Part shown: one piece after another, positions 27,219-36,659 of the stretch
How positions within the stretch are numbered: the first letter of the stretch is position 1
Layout: each line of letters begins with the position of its first letter
Source of the DNA: Nitrospirota bacterium
GTDB taxonomy: Bacteria; Nitrospirota; Thermodesulfovibrionia; Thermodesulfovibrionales; UBA6898
Direction: 5' to 3'
DNA length: 64,000 nt
Assembly (NCBI GenBank): GCA_016214855.1
Contig: JACRMT010000016.1
Location: forward strand, 118,033-182,032
Position numbers and translations under genes: made by a program
Notes under the pieces: model-generated
The model's database searches: none
Told to the model about the DNA's origin: nothing
The model's input: the letters and a program-made list of their open reading frames with translations, nothing else

Positions 27219-29198
27219 CTATGCGGTCTTTACCGGCAGCTTTTGCGGCAGGCGGACCGTGAAGGTAGTGCCTTTACCCGGTTCACTCTCCACATCTATC
27301 CTGCCGAGGTGGTCCTGTATGATACGGTAGCTGATCGAAAGGCCGAGCCCGGTCCCCTTTTCCTTCTTGGTCGAAAAGAAGGGCTCGAAGATGCGCTGCC
27401 TGACCTCGCTCGAAATGCCCTGACCGGTATCAGAGAAGCTTACCAGGATATACTCGCCCAGGGTAAAGGTCCTTATGGCAATACTGCCCCCATCAGGCAT
27501 TGCATGGATTGCGTTCGTAATGATATTCAGGAAAACCTGCTTCAGCTGGTCAACATCCCCCTTGGTAAGCGGAATGCTGCCGTATTCTTCGGTGACCTTG
27601 ACCTTGCCCATGCGCGTCTGCGAGGAAGAGAATACAATCACTTCCCTGACCACGGCATTGATATCCACTTCGGTCAGATGAAGAGGCTTCTTTCGTGCAA
27701 AACCGAGCAGCTGTTTTACAATGTCCCTGGCGCGGAGTGATTCTTTCTCTATGATATCAAGACTCTTCCGTATGGATTCAATATCCTCGTCTTCCCGGGA
27801 AAGCTCGGCAAAGCCGATAATACTGGTAAGAGGGTTGTTGATCTCATGGGCAACGTTCGAAGCAAGTTCTCCAATGGCTGCCAGCTTCGCCGACTGAATA
27901 AGCTGTTCCTGGGTCTCTCTCAGTTCTGCCATATTATTCTGCAGGTTGCGGTAGAGATCCGCGTTCTCCATCGCAACTGCCATATGGTTGGCAAGAATGA
28001 TAAGGATCTTGGAGTCCTCGTCGGTGAAAGAGCCTTTTTTATCCGAGACCCGTATCGCACCGAGGATCTTTTCCTTGGTAAGAAGCCAGGCAAGCATCAT
28101 ATTCTGTCCGTGTTCCGATTCGGGGACAAGCACTCTGAACAGGTCGACTTCGATGCGGCCGGCATCGTTAATGATAACCGGCTGACCCTCTGATCTCTGA
28201 TACAGCTCAACCACCGTTTCAAGCGGCAGCTGCATTGCCGCCCGCAAGCTGTCAGAGGTCGGTCCGGCAGAAGCAAAAGGGGCGTAGCTCTTCTTTTTCT
28301 CATCGAAGAGCAGGAGGATCGTCTGATCCACCTTCAGGATGTCCGAAATACTGCCGCAGATCTCCTGAAATGCCTGCTCCATTTCAAAAATGTCATAGAA
28401 CGAGAGCGTGACCTTGTACAGACCGGACAACTGCTCAATGTAATGCCTTGTCTTGTCATGTTCTGCCTGAAGCGCGGTACTCATGGCATTGAAGCTGTTT
28501 GCAACCTCGCCGAATTCAGTACTATCTTTATATCCGGTCTTGTATCCCACGTTCCCTGATGCGATCATTCTCGCCGCATTCACAAGCTCATACACAGGCG
28601 TGGTTATCTGCCTGGTAAGTGTTGCCGCAATACCAAGGGCAAGAATAAACGATACAGCAAGAGTAATAACGAGAATAATCCTGGACTTTCTAATAGCATT
28701 TACAGCCTCTATCGTGCGATTTCTGAGGGTCTTGTCCGCAATAGTGGCCATCTCCTGTGTTTTTGACAGAAGAGAATCGCCGATACCCACCGCTACTATC
28801 TTGAGACGCGCTATCCTCTCCTCGTTCGCCGTGCTCGTCACAAGATAACTGATGGCATCTTTATACTGCTCCACCACCTTGTGAACATTGTTCAGCCTCT
28901 CGGTCATCTCGGGATTGTGATGACAGCTCAGACAGTTCTTGATGGAATCATCCATGGCCGAGACATTGTCCACGATCGTGTCAAGTTCTTTGCCGAAGAC
29001 CGTTCCTGTGGCGTAGAGATTCGACTGCACATTCTGGATATTGATCACAAAGCTCTGTCTGACGATCTCTATCCGGTGAAGGTTGATAACAGACTCAAGA
29101 TCATGGGAGATCCTGTAGGTATACAGCATGGAAAGCGCGGCGCCTAACGTGAAAAGCAAAAAGAGCGACGACAGGGAGTATATAAGCCGCTTTTTCAT
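27219..29198 (-). CDS. Sensor histidine kinase with periplasmic c-type heme motif
   Basis: The 659-residue protein has an N-terminal membrane segment, a helical periplasmic domain with CLSCH (Cys 89, Cys 92, His 93), a second membrane segment (IILVITLAVSFILALGIAA), HAMP, GAF (about 245-415), HisKA with AHEINNPL and a HATPase with GTGLGLSISY. A CxxCH on the periplasmic side is the covalent heme-attachment motif, so the kinase probably senses redox state, oxygen, NO or a ligand through heme. It overlaps the PhnD-like gene by four bases. No response regulator is adjacent. Confidence 0.9.
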   Translation of the reverse strand: MKKRLIYSLSSLFLLFTLGAALSMLYTYRISHDLESVINLHRIEIVRQSFVINIQNVQSNLYATGTVFGKELDTIVDNVSAMDDSIKNCLSCHHNPEMTERLNNVHKVVEQYKDAISYLVTSTANEERIARLKIVAVGIGDSLLSKTQEMATIADKTLRNRTIEAVNAIRKSRIILVITLAVSFILALGIAATLTRQITTPVYELVNAARMIASGNVGYKTGYKDSTEFGEVANSFNAMSTALQAEHDKTRHYIEQLSGLYKVTLSFYDIFEMEQAFQEICGSISDILKVDQTILLLFDEKKKSYAPFASAGPTSDSLRAAMQLPLETVVELYQRSEGQPVIINDAGRIEVDLFRVLVPESEHGQNMMLAWLLTKEKILGAIRVSDKKGSFTDEDSKILIILANHMAVAMENADLYRNLQNNMAELRETQEQLIQSAKLAAIGELASNVAHEINNPLTSIIGFAELSREDEDIESIRKSLDIIEKESLRARDIVKQLLGFARKKPLHLTEVDINAVVREVIVFSSSQTRMGKVKVTEEYGSIPLTKGDVDQLKQVFLNIITNAIHAMPDGGSIAIRTFTLGEYILVSFSDTGQGISSEVRQRIFEPFFSTKKEKGTGLGLSISYRIIQDHLGRIDVESEPGKGTTFTVRLPQKLPVKTA

Positions 29199-30079
29199 TT
29201 ATATTTGTAGGTCTTCACGGTTATACCGGACTTCCGGGCAATTTCGAAAAAGGGCTGAAAATCACTTGTTTTTGCCTCAACGAACATCATTGATTCCAGT
29301 TTTTTCAGGGCCTCCCGCCCTTCAGCGTCTTTATCCATGTTCAAAAGGATATCCCGGATCTGCTGACGTTTGGCAGAAGAAAGGTCCTTGCGCAGAAAAA
29401 GCGTGGTATCAGGAAATTCCCGTGATTTCGCAAGAATAACAAGTTCTTCTTTAATACTGTAATCTTTTTTGACCAGCTGCTGGAAGATCTTGCTCTTTGC
29501 GGTCCCGATGTCTGCCCTGCCGTCCAGCACCGCGTAGATCGTTGAACCGTGGCTTCCGGTAAAGGAGACCTCCCTGAAGAACGTATTGATATCCTGCACG
29601 CCCCGCTCTCTGAGGAATGAAAGTGCATAGAGATATCCGGTGACCGTTGCCCTGTCAACAAAGGCTATCTTTTTCCCTTTCATGTCCTGAATACTCTGGA
29701 TATTACTGTCCTTTCGGACAAAGATGTAACTCTGCACCGCTGACGCACCATCCAGGTTCACCGGATGAACAATAGGTTCGGCATCGAGCTGTTCCATGGC
29801 AAGCACGCTGGTAAAGACGCCGAAAAAAGCGCCGTCCATCTTGCGGGACATGAACCTGTCCAGCACATCACCGTATCTGCTCAATATCGTGAACCTGATC
29901 CCGGTCCCGAGCTTCTTGGTAAGATATGCGGCAAGCGGCCGGTGCCTGTCCATCTGCGTGAAAATATTCTCCTCCGGGATAAGGCCGATAAGGATCTCTT
30001 CTTCCGCGAACGCCCTGGCCGGAGACAGAAGGACCACCAGCACCATGATGATCTGCGCTATGAAAATCCGCCGGTTCAT
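29195..30079 (-). CDS. PhnD-like periplasmic substrate-binding protein
   Basis: After a signal peptide (FIAQIIMVLVVLLSPARAFA) the 294-residue protein has the fold of phosphate/phosphite/phosphonate-binding proteins: ILIGLIPEENIF, MDGAFFGVF, KIAFVDRATVTGY and ADIGTAKSK. Such proteins near kinases often serve as sensors, not transporters; no PhnC/PhnE genes are present. It overlaps the kinase and the next binding protein gene by four bases. The ligand is unknown. Confidence 0.85.
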   Translation of the reverse strand: MNRRIFIAQIIMVLVVLLSPARAFAEEEILIGLIPEENIFTQMDRHRPLAAYLTKKLGTGIRFTILSRYGDVLDRFMSRKMDGAFFGVFTSVLAMEQLDAEPIVHPVNLDGASAVQSYIFVRKDSNIQSIQDMKGKKIAFVDRATVTGYLYALSFLRERGVQDINTFFREVSFTGSHGSTIYAVLDGRADIGTAKSKIFQQLVKKDYSIKEELVILAKSREFPDTTLFLRKDLSSAKRQQIRDILLNMDKDAEGREALKKLESMMFVEAKTSDFQPFFEIARKSGITVKTYKYK

Positions 30080-31020
30080 TTTATCAGCCGTGTAGCTTCT
30101 GTTAAGAGGTCCATAGGCATCTTCCAGCCCATGGAGATCGCCTCTTTGAAATTGAACACCAGTTCCACGTCATGGGCCGACTCGACCCTGATCTTATCCG
30201 GAGCAGTGCCCTCAAAAATCCGTATGGTCTTTTCAGCGGCCTTCTCGCCCTGCTCAAGAGGACTTGTCGACAGTGCCACTGCGGCGTAGGAATCCCTGGA
30301 GAGCAAAAATGATGCAAGCGGTATCTTTTTCTCCCTGCCAAATTCACTGATCACCGGCAATGCCATATGGGCAACAGAACTGCCGGTGACAAACAGGGCA
30401 TCTATTTTTAAACCGCTGAGCTTTGCCTTTGCCTCCTGGTGCCTGCTGAGGTTGATCCCTTCGATCTTGATGCCGTACTGCCCGGCAAGCTTCGATACCT
30501 CCCTGAACTGGAACAGGGAATCCTCCTCGTTCCCGCTGTAAACAACGGCAAGGACTGATATCGGTGTCAATTCCCTCAAATACCGCAGCAGCCGCGATAT
30601 GGACAGTTTTATGGTTATGCCGGTACTGTTCCGGCTCTTTATCCGGGACATGTACGGCTCATATGCAGCCGCATAGACCATCGGTATCTTGGTCTGTTCC
30701 TGCAGGACCGAAACAGCGGCAGAGGCTCCGTACACAACAATGACATCGACATCGGCCGCGATGAGCTTGCGCGCTGCATTGCTCAGCGAGATGGCATCAG
30801 GATAAGGGTTCTGGACAATGATCTCGGTCTTTGCAGAAATTCCCTCTCTGCCGAGACGCGTCATAAAAGCCTTGTGGATCTCCTGATAATAGGGGACGTT
30901 CCCTGTCATGATGACGCCGATCCTGTTTTCAGCAGAAAGACCGACAGAGGGGAGCATCAGAAATACGATAACGAGCATTCCTGACAGGCAAACGAGAGCT
31001 CTCTTGTTGATCACGAACAT
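30076..31020 (-). CDS. ABC-type substrate-binding protein (ABC_sub_bind family)
   Basis: The protein begins with a signal peptide (LVCLSGMLVIVFLMLPSVGLSA) followed by RIGVIMTGNVPYYQEI and the AADVDVIVVYGASAAV and PMVYAAAYEPY blocks of the TrpX/DUF534-like binding-protein family. I chose the ATG at 31020 because GAGGTG lies six bases upstream; an earlier in-frame ATG at 31059 gives a poor start. It overlaps the PhnD-like gene. The two binding proteins may pass ligand state to the heme kinase. Confidence 0.83.
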   Translation of the reverse strand: MFVINKRALVCLSGMLVIVFLMLPSVGLSAENRIGVIMTGNVPYYQEIHKAFMTRLGREGISAKTEIIVQNPYPDAISLSNAARKLIAADVDVIVVYGASAAVSVLQEQTKIPMVYAAAYEPYMSRIKSRNSTGITIKLSISRLLRYLRELTPISVLAVVYSGNEEDSLFQFREVSKLAGQYGIKIEGINLSRHQEAKAKLSGLKIDALFVTGSSVAHMALPVISEFGREKKIPLASFLLSRDSYAAVALSTSPLEQGEKAAEKTIRIFEGTAPDKIRVESAHDVELVFNFKEAISMGWKMPMDLLTEATRLIK

Positions 31021-31144
31021 GCACACCTCACCGGAAATACCGTCCTTCTGCTTATACATATATCAGCTTTATGCATCATTGTAAATAGCCGTCGGCACAC
31101 GACCTATGCGGCCATGTTCTTCTGCTCTGTGACGCGGAGGACCG

Positions 31145-32149
31145 TTACATTCTTAAAGCAGAGGTGGTAATAGTATATACGGCAAGAAGAAAAAAGCCCA
31201 CGTATGAGATCAGGGAGAACAGAGAAAGTCTTTTCTGTATCCCCGGGACGAAACTTCTCAAACTGCTGACCTTTGTAAAAGGCTGGAGCAGACCAACGCC
31301 CATACCGGAGATAACGCCGGTAAAGAGCGTCAGATAAAAGAGGTACCCGACATATGCATACTCCTTCTTGAATATGCAGAAGGGGCAGTGGTGCGTCGGC
31401 AGTTCGTAAATGTACAGCACGATTACATGCACCAGAAACCAGGCAGAGGCCAGGAATGCAAGCAGGCTGAAGGCTGAAAAAATATAGGCACCCTTCCCTG
31501 TACGCCGGAACAGGAGCCCGGATATACCCGTCCCTGCCAGGGTAGAATAGAACAGCAGTTTCATCGGAACAAGAGGAGCCGCATAGAGAAGAGGGAGGGA
31601 GTCCCGCCCCTCCCTGCTGAAAAGGCTGCCGCAGCAGGACGTTATCACCTCAGCCTCAAGGCCGAGAAAATACCGCGCCTGGAGGACCGTCTCGACGATC
31701 ACAACAGGGGTTATGAAGAGCAGCAGAAGATATTTCTTCCGTATGAGCGGATAGTCATAGGCCCTGTTATCTGCATGGTTCAGGATCAGCCAGAGGCCTG
31801 CAAGGATGAAGTTGCCGAGTTTCAGGATAAAGGCCGGATAGCCGTAAGCATTCACATTAAGCGTACCCGCAGCACACATGGCCCCTACAAAAAGCGTACA
31901 GAGACTGTCAGCCGTGTAGATAAAGAGGAAGAGCGAGACAAGCTGAAAAATAAATGCGTAGGACATGATCGTTGAGATAAGGTATGTGCGCTTTTCGAGG
32001 ACAAGCTGCGCCTCGCTGCCTGACCGGAGATCCCACGTCCTGATGATCCGGAGGCCGAACCAGGAAGAGTAAAGAAGCATTGCCGCGACCATGAACGATC
32101 CGGAAAGAAGCGCGAGTATCGCAGGATGGAGGATCATAGGGAGTGGCAA
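31145..32149 (-). CDS. Polytopic membrane protein with CCGS and HHCPFC motifs
   Basis: The 334-residue protein has about eight hydrophobic segments. It contains a Cys pair in ITSCCGSLF and a THHCPFCIFKKEY stretch between membrane segments; CPFC is a CxxC that could hold a disulfide or metal. I do not recognise the family, though the CPFC site resembles thiol-redox membrane proteins. Between it and the ABC ATPase is a 174-base spacer. Context suggests it works with the FtsX/LolD-like exporter and the heme kinase. Confidence 0.7.
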   Translation of the reverse strand: MPLPMILHPAILALLSGSFMVAAMLLYSSWFGLRIIRTWDLRSGSEAQLVLEKRTYLISTIMSYAFIFQLVSLFLFIYTADSLCTLFVGAMCAAGTLNVNAYGYPAFILKLGNFILAGLWLILNHADNRAYDYPLIRKKYLLLLFITPVVIVETVLQARYFLGLEAEVITSCCGSLFSREGRDSLPLLYAAPLVPMKLLFYSTLAGTGISGLLFRRTGKGAYIFSAFSLLAFLASAWFLVHVIVLYIYELPTHHCPFCIFKKEYAYVGYLFYLTLFTGVISGMGVGLLQPFTKVSSLRSFVPGIQKRLSLFSLISYVGFFLLAVYTITTSALRM

Positions 32150-32323
32150 TCAGAAAGAACAGAGGTAGAGGTAAAGGTGATAAAGAGACATCGGAGAAAA
32201 AAACCAGCCGATTGTATCTCACAGCAGACCGTCTGCCTTCTATTTTTCTCTCTTCGCATGTCTCTTCCCATTCTTCTGACTTACCTGCTCTAACTTTTCC
32301 TCTCCGTTTTACCCTTTACCTTA
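32150..32323. repeat. Degenerate AGGTAAAG/CTTTACC-rich spacer
   Basis: The 174-base spacer between the ATPase and membrane-protein genes has GGTAGAGGTAAAGG at its left and CCCTTTACCTTAC at its right, giving a loose inverted arrangement. The same units recur near 44.9 and 45.5-45.7 kb. No gene is seen. Confidence 0.5.
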
Positions 32324-33025
32324 CTATGCTGCTGATTCCCGTTCTATCTTCCCGTCGCGCATCTCAACGACCCTGTCCACAAGAGAGGAATCATACACCA
32401 CGGGGTCATGGCTTGCGATAATGATCGTCCGGCCTTCCCGGTGAAGCCCTGCCATGATCTCCATGAACTCTCCCGAGAGCTTTGTATCAAGATGAGCGGT
32501 CGGCTCGTCAGCAATAAGGATTGAAGGATTGTTGATCAGGGCGCGTGCTATGGCAACCCGCTGAGCCTCCCCGCCTGAAAGCCACTCGGCCTTTGACGCT
32601 GCCTTGGCCGCAAGATCGAACATGGATAGCAGGTTCATCGCCCTTGCCTTCAGCATCCCATACCGTTCACCCTTCGGGTACGCGGGTATCATCACATTCT
32701 CAAGCGCCGTGATGCCGCGGATCAGGTTGAACTGCTGGAAGATAAAACCGAAGGTCTGACTGCGGACTGCGGTCAGAAAACGCTCAGGCAGGCTGGTGAT
32801 CTCCCGATCGTCAAGGTGTATCCTGCCGGCAGTAGGCCGCGTCATACAGCCGATAATGCTGAGCAGCGTGGTCTTACCCGAACCGCTCGGCCCCTTAAGC
32901 ACCGTCACCTTCGATGCAGCGAGCGACAGGCTGGCATCAGCTACCGCAATGAGCTCATTGGGTCTGCCCTGATTGAAAACCTTTTTTACCTTATCGAGAA
33001 CTATCATACAGTCGTTATCCGTCAT
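32324..33025 (-). CDS. LolD/MacB-type ABC transporter ATPase
   Basis: The 233-residue protein has Walker A GPSGSGKTT, the Q-loop region FIFQQFNLI, signature LSGGEAQRVA, Walker B ILIADEP and H-loop ASHDP. It powers the FtsX-like permease encoded just upstream (33140-34270). The family drives lipoprotein or small-molecule extraction, or transmembrane signalling (FtsE type). The 114-base spacer to the permease gene holds repeat-like sequence. Confidence 0.93.
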   Translation of the reverse strand: MTDNDCMIVLDKVKKVFNQGRPNELIAVADASLSLAASKVTVLKGPSGSGKTTLLSIIGCMTRPTAGRIHLDDREITSLPERFLTAVRSQTFGFIFQQFNLIRGITALENVMIPAYPKGERYGMLKARAMNLLSMFDLAAKAASKAEWLSGGEAQRVAIARALINNPSILIADEPTAHLDTKLSGEFMEIMAGLHREGRTIIIASHDPVVYDSSLVDRVVEMRDGKIERESAA

Positions 33026-33139
33026 TCGTGATTGGTGTCAGTATTTGATACGTCACTCCTTATTCCTCGCTCTCCACTCCTCATGCCTCGCTTTTTCACT
33101 GCATACTCCTTACTTCTTACTTTTTTTCTCTTCACCGTC

Positions 33140-34270
33140 TCACGTTCTCATTACCGAATCAGGATCCACAATGGCAGCTCTCCAGGCAGGGATGATCGTT
33201 GCCGTTGTATAAGGGACCACGGTAAGGAAGAACAGCGTGGTGACCTGGTATGCATTAATATAGGGCACCAGCCTGAATTGGGGATACAGCACTGCCCACC
33301 CTTTGAGCACAGGCTCGAACAGTGCAGCCGAACTGAAAAAGACATGCACATAGGCGAAGATCATGCCTGCCAGGAATGACGTAAGCGATATGACTGCGCC
33401 TTCCCAGAACTTCATCAAAATGACATCCGAGGTCTCCCAGCCCGTTGCCTTGAGAATGCCGATCTCCTTCCGTTCCTCTGCGCTCAGTCCGGAGGCCTTA
33501 TCCCAGGCAAAAATGATAAAAGCAAGCAGTGCGCCCGAAAAGATGACCAGCATAATGCCGCTCCGCCAGTCAAAGATCGTGTCATAGGTCCTGATGATCT
33601 CCTCGCGTATGATGGGCCGTGTGTCCGGAAGCTGCTTCTTTATCTTGTTCGCTATCGTGACCACTTCCTGGGGATTGCCTACGGTCACGGCAAGATCGGT
33701 CGCCCTGTTCTTCGGTATACCGAAGAGCGCCCTGAAATCCTGCTCAGACATGAGCACCAGATCGGACGTTACCAGTTCTGATTCAGACGACAACAGCTCC
33801 CTGATCCTGAAACTCGTGAGCTTGCCGTCAATGCCGAAAAAGGGCATGACGTTGCCCGCCTCAGTGACCGCAGACCGTGAGACCCCCTGACCAATGGCTA
33901 TCTCCCCCTCCTGATATTTGAACTCGGGAGGGACCATCAGCGTGTAGTTTGCCTTGAAGAGCGGGTCATAGTAATATCCCCAAAGCCGGCCTTCTGCGCT
34001 GCTCACACCCGTTATCTTTCTTATTTCATCTGCATAGCTCAGGTCCATGAGGTCATGCCTGCCTGCAACCATGCGCTGGACAATGACCTCAGGAGCGTCT
34101 TTCAGGATGATCATCGCTTCCTTTTTAATGGCATGAGTAAAGAACATGACCGAGGCGAGCACAAAGACCACAACCGAGTACACACAGACAAGGGCAGCAT
34201 TCTTGCCCTTTCTCCGCAGAAGGGACGAAAGCGTAAAGTCCAGTATATTTTTCTGTTTATCTATCCACAT
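33140..34270 (-). CDS. FtsX/LolC-like ABC transporter permease
   Basis: One N-terminal membrane segment (ALVCVYSVVVFVLASVMF), a periplasmic domain of about 190 residues, then three C-terminal segments with an FtsX core (GILKATGWETSDVILMKF). This four-segment plan is that of MacB/LolC/FtsX permeases, which transmit force to periplasmic substrates. It pairs with the ATPase gene at 32324. The cargo is unknown. Confidence 0.88.
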   Translation of the reverse strand: MWIDKQKNILDFTLSSLLRRKGKNAALVCVYSVVVFVLASVMFFTHAIKKEAMIILKDAPEVIVQRMVAGRHDLMDLSYADEIRKITGVSSAEGRLWGYYYDPLFKANYTLMVPPEFKYQEGEIAIGQGVSRSAVTEAGNVMPFFGIDGKLTSFRIRELLSSESELVTSDLVLMSEQDFRALFGIPKNRATDLAVTVGNPQEVVTIANKIKKQLPDTRPIIREEIIRTYDTIFDWRSGIMLVIFSGALLAFIIFAWDKASGLSAEERKEIGILKATGWETSDVILMKFWEGAVISLTSFLAGMIFAYVHVFFSSAALFEPVLKGWAVLYPQFRLVPYINAYQVTTLFFLTVVPYTTATIIPAWRAAIVDPDSVMRT

Positions 34271-34387
34271 ATCAGCAATAAAAATAACAAAGTAAACGCG
34301 TTAATGCGTAGATGCGAAAGTAAAACACCGCATCTGCCCATCTACTCTTCCCGCCTCACGTCTCACGCTTCCCGGTCCACGGTCTTT

Positions 34388-34681
34388 TCATCTCTTTCTC
34401 ACAATTTCCGGAACAGTCATAAGCGAACCGGACGGGAAATGCTCGAAGGAAAAAGGATAGTCCTGAAAAGCAGTATTGCGATCCGCCATGGACGGATGGC
34501 GGGTATAGCGCGCTTCCGTAAAAAGACAGAGGTCAGTAAGCTTCAGGGCCGATACCACACGGCTTACTCCCTCCTGCCGTGGTCTGGCAGCCTTTATCAC
34601 GGTCGCTGCATGAATACTGAGCACAACGGTTATCACCACCTGGCTGACAACAACCGCAAGATAAACCATTGATTTTCTCAT
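34388..34681 (-). CDS. Small single-pass membrane protein with ARYTRHPS motif
   Basis: The ATG at 34681 gives 97 residues; a TTG at 34735 would add 18. One membrane segment (VYLAVVVSQVVITVVLSIHAA) precedes a polar tail with ALKLTDLCLFTEARYTRHPS and FEHFPSGSL. The tail looks strongly constrained and I recall similar small proteins next to ABC exporters in related bacteria, without a known role. It is the first gene of the leftward transporter set. Confidence 0.6.
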   Translation of the reverse strand: MRKSMVYLAVVVSQVVITVVLSIHAATVIKAARPRQEGVSRVVSALKLTDLCLFTEARYTRHPSMADRNTAFQDYPFSFEHFPSGSLMTVPEIVRKR

Positions 34682-34823
34682 CGACTCAGGTGCGCCATAG
34701 GCAGTTAAAAGAAATATTACCACAAATATCTGCAACTGTATGCATTTTTAAGAGAGCACATTGAGAGAAATAATTGACTTTTCTATCCTTTTTTGGTAAA
34801 AAAATAGCTGGAGCGGACAGTTC

Positions 34824-34842
34824 ATACTATTATTTATAGTAT
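34824..34842. promoter_or_regulatory. Inverted repeat before the FecR-like gene
   Basis: ATACTAT (34824-34830) and ATAGTAT (34836-34842) form a perfect 7-bp inverted repeat with a five-base centre, 23 bases before the FecR-like ATG. A TTGACT box is at 34774-34779, but its -10 box is poor. It may be an operator between the divergent genes. Confidence 0.4.
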
Positions 34843-34865
34843 ATTACGGAGAGCGGAGGGGAGAG

Positions 34866-35609
34866 ATGACACAAAAAAATATGGTTGCTGTCTTACTATT
34901 ACTTGCTTTTTCTTTTTCAATGATAGCTCCTGTTTCTGCCCAGAGTATCGCGGTTCTTGGCGAGGTCAAGGCAAACGGCAAGGTCTTCATAGAATCAACT
35001 GGCGGCCAGTGGCTCTCTGCCCCTGCAACCTATCCCCTTCTGCAAAATACAGGCATCAAGACAGACGACGGCAGCGCTGCCCTCTATTTCAAAGACGGAT
35101 CACGTATTGACCTTTCAAAAAATTCTCTGGCCCTTATAGACGGCAGCAGCGGTAATTATACGGTCCAGATGAGCAAGGGGACATTAGCCTTTAATATTGC
35201 TCCGGGAGCCTCCCTGTCCGTGCAAACATCATCAGCATCCGTCTCGGTAAACAAAAAAAGTTCTCTTGTTCAGAAAGTGAGCCTTGAAAAATCAGGGAGG
35301 GTCCTGGGCGTCATTTCAGCAACAGATAAGGGGACCGAGGTCAGATGCATTGCCGGACGCGTTGCCATTGATGTCACCCCTACCGAGACAAAACTTCTTT
35401 CTTCCGGAGAGAGCATGTTTGTTGATGTAAACAATACCTATAAAGCCTATAATACGCAGGCATTTCCCTCTGGAGACGAGAAAAAGGACTCAGGGTCATG
35501 GTGGCCCATGCCTGGCGCCCTTATTCTCGGAGGTGTAACTGTTGGCACAATCGCATTACTTGCTCATGGAGGCAGTAACAAAAAGCTGGCGAGCCCTTCA
35601 GCCCCCTGA
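34866..35609 (+). CDS. FecR-domain periplasmic/surface protein
   Basis: The start has a strong GGAGGGGAG. After a signal peptide (VLLLLAFSFSMIAPVSA) a FecR beta domain runs through GEVKANGKVF, ALYFKDGSRIDLS and AFNIAPGASLSV. A C-terminal membrane segment (GALILGGVTVGTIALL) ends in a polar tail. FecR domains without sigma regulators occur in EPS loci and surface proteins. It opens the second EPS module; it may bind the envelope or sugar. No ECF sigma gene is near. Confidence 0.85.
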   Translation: MTQKNMVAVLLLLAFSFSMIAPVSAQSIAVLGEVKANGKVFIESTGGQWLSAPATYPLLQNTGIKTDDGSAALYFKDGSRIDLSKNSLALIDGSSGNYTVQMSKGTLAFNIAPGASLSVQTSSASVSVNKKSSLVQKVSLEKSGRVLGVISATDKGTEVRCIAGRVAIDVTPTETKLLSSGESMFVDVNNTYKAYNTQAFPSGDEKKDSGSWWPMPGALILGGVTVGTIALLAHGGSNKKLASPSAP

Positions 35610-35644
35610 TCAACCTATATCCTTATAACAACTTTTTGCAGGTA

Positions 35645-36652
35645 ATGAATATCTCAATGCCCAGAGTTGCATTCTTTTTTCTCGTTGTCATGTTTCTCGC
35701 CGGATGCGGCGGCTCTTCTGCGGTCAGGACCTCTTCCCCGGCAGATATCATGGCCTCTTCCAAAAAATCAGATAAGCTCAATGAAGCCCTCCTGATTTCT
35801 GCCATAACCCAGCAGACTCCTTTAGAGGAGAGCTATCTGATAGGACCTGAGGACCTTCTTGATATTGAGGCCTATAATGTAGAGGAACTGAAAAAGACGG
35901 TCAGGGTCAATTCTCAGGGAGATATAGCCCTGCCCCTGGTCGGCATTCTCAATATAAAAGGGCTCACCACTGCCGAGGCTGAGAAGCTTATCGCGCAACG
36001 ACTCGAGAAATATGTACAGGAGACCGTGGTAACAGTCTTTGTCAGGGAATACAAGAGCCAGAGGATATCGGTCATCGGCGCGGTCAAAAAGTCCCAGGTC
36101 TTTGCCATTACCGGCCAGAGATATCTTCTGGATATGTTGTTGATGGCTGATGGGCTTGCTGCCGAGGCCGGCAACATCTGTTATGTCGTCAGGCCGACGC
36201 TCAGGACAAACCCCAATAGTAAGGCAGAGACCATAGTTATAGACCTTGATGAGCTTATCATGAGAGGCAATTTCAGCCTGAACATCCCTGTGTTTGCAGG
36301 AGACATCATCAATGTGCCGAAGGGCGGCATCTTCTTTGTTGACGGATCAGTCAGAACGCCGGGCGTGTATAACCTGAAGGGCAAGACAAACCTTACCCAG
36401 GCAATTTCAATCGCCCAGGGAGCCTCCCCTATTGCTGATCTCACCGAAGTCAGAATATACCGCGAAAATGGAAAAGGTGACCGTGATATCATAATTGTCG
36501 ATTACAACGACATCATGAGTGGCTCCAAATCAGACATTCAGATCGCCGAAAATGATATAATTATTGTGCCCCAGAGCGATATGAAGAATTTCTTTAACGG
36601 GTTCATCAACACCATAAGAGGGTTTGTATCGTTTGGAACTCGTGCAATGTAG
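35645..36652 (+). CDS. Polysaccharide export lipoprotein (Wza family)
   Basis: A lipobox (FLAGC) after a hydrophobic start makes this a lipoprotein. The poly-export domain opens with SYLIGPEDLLDIEAYN and SLBB modules follow at SVIGAVKKSQVF and FFVDGSVRTPGVY. I chose ATG 35645; TTG 35636 is an in-frame alternative. It forms the outer-membrane export ring with Wzc encoded seven bases later. It is the second Wza of the window. Confidence 0.92.
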   Translation: MNISMPRVAFFFLVVMFLAGCGGSSAVRTSSPADIMASSKKSDKLNEALLISAITQQTPLEESYLIGPEDLLDIEAYNVEELKKTVRVNSQGDIALPLVGILNIKGLTTAEAEKLIAQRLEKYVQETVVTVFVREYKSQRISVIGAVKKSQVFAITGQRYLLDMLLMADGLAAEAGNICYVVRPTLRTNPNSKAETIVIDLDELIMRGNFSLNIPVFAGDIINVPKGGIFFVDGSVRTPGVYNLKGKTNLTQAISIAQGASPIADLTEVRIYRENGKGDRDIIIVDYNDIMSGSKSDIQIAENDIIIVPQSDMKNFFNGFINTIRGFVSFGTRAM

Positions 36653-36659
36653 TTAACTC

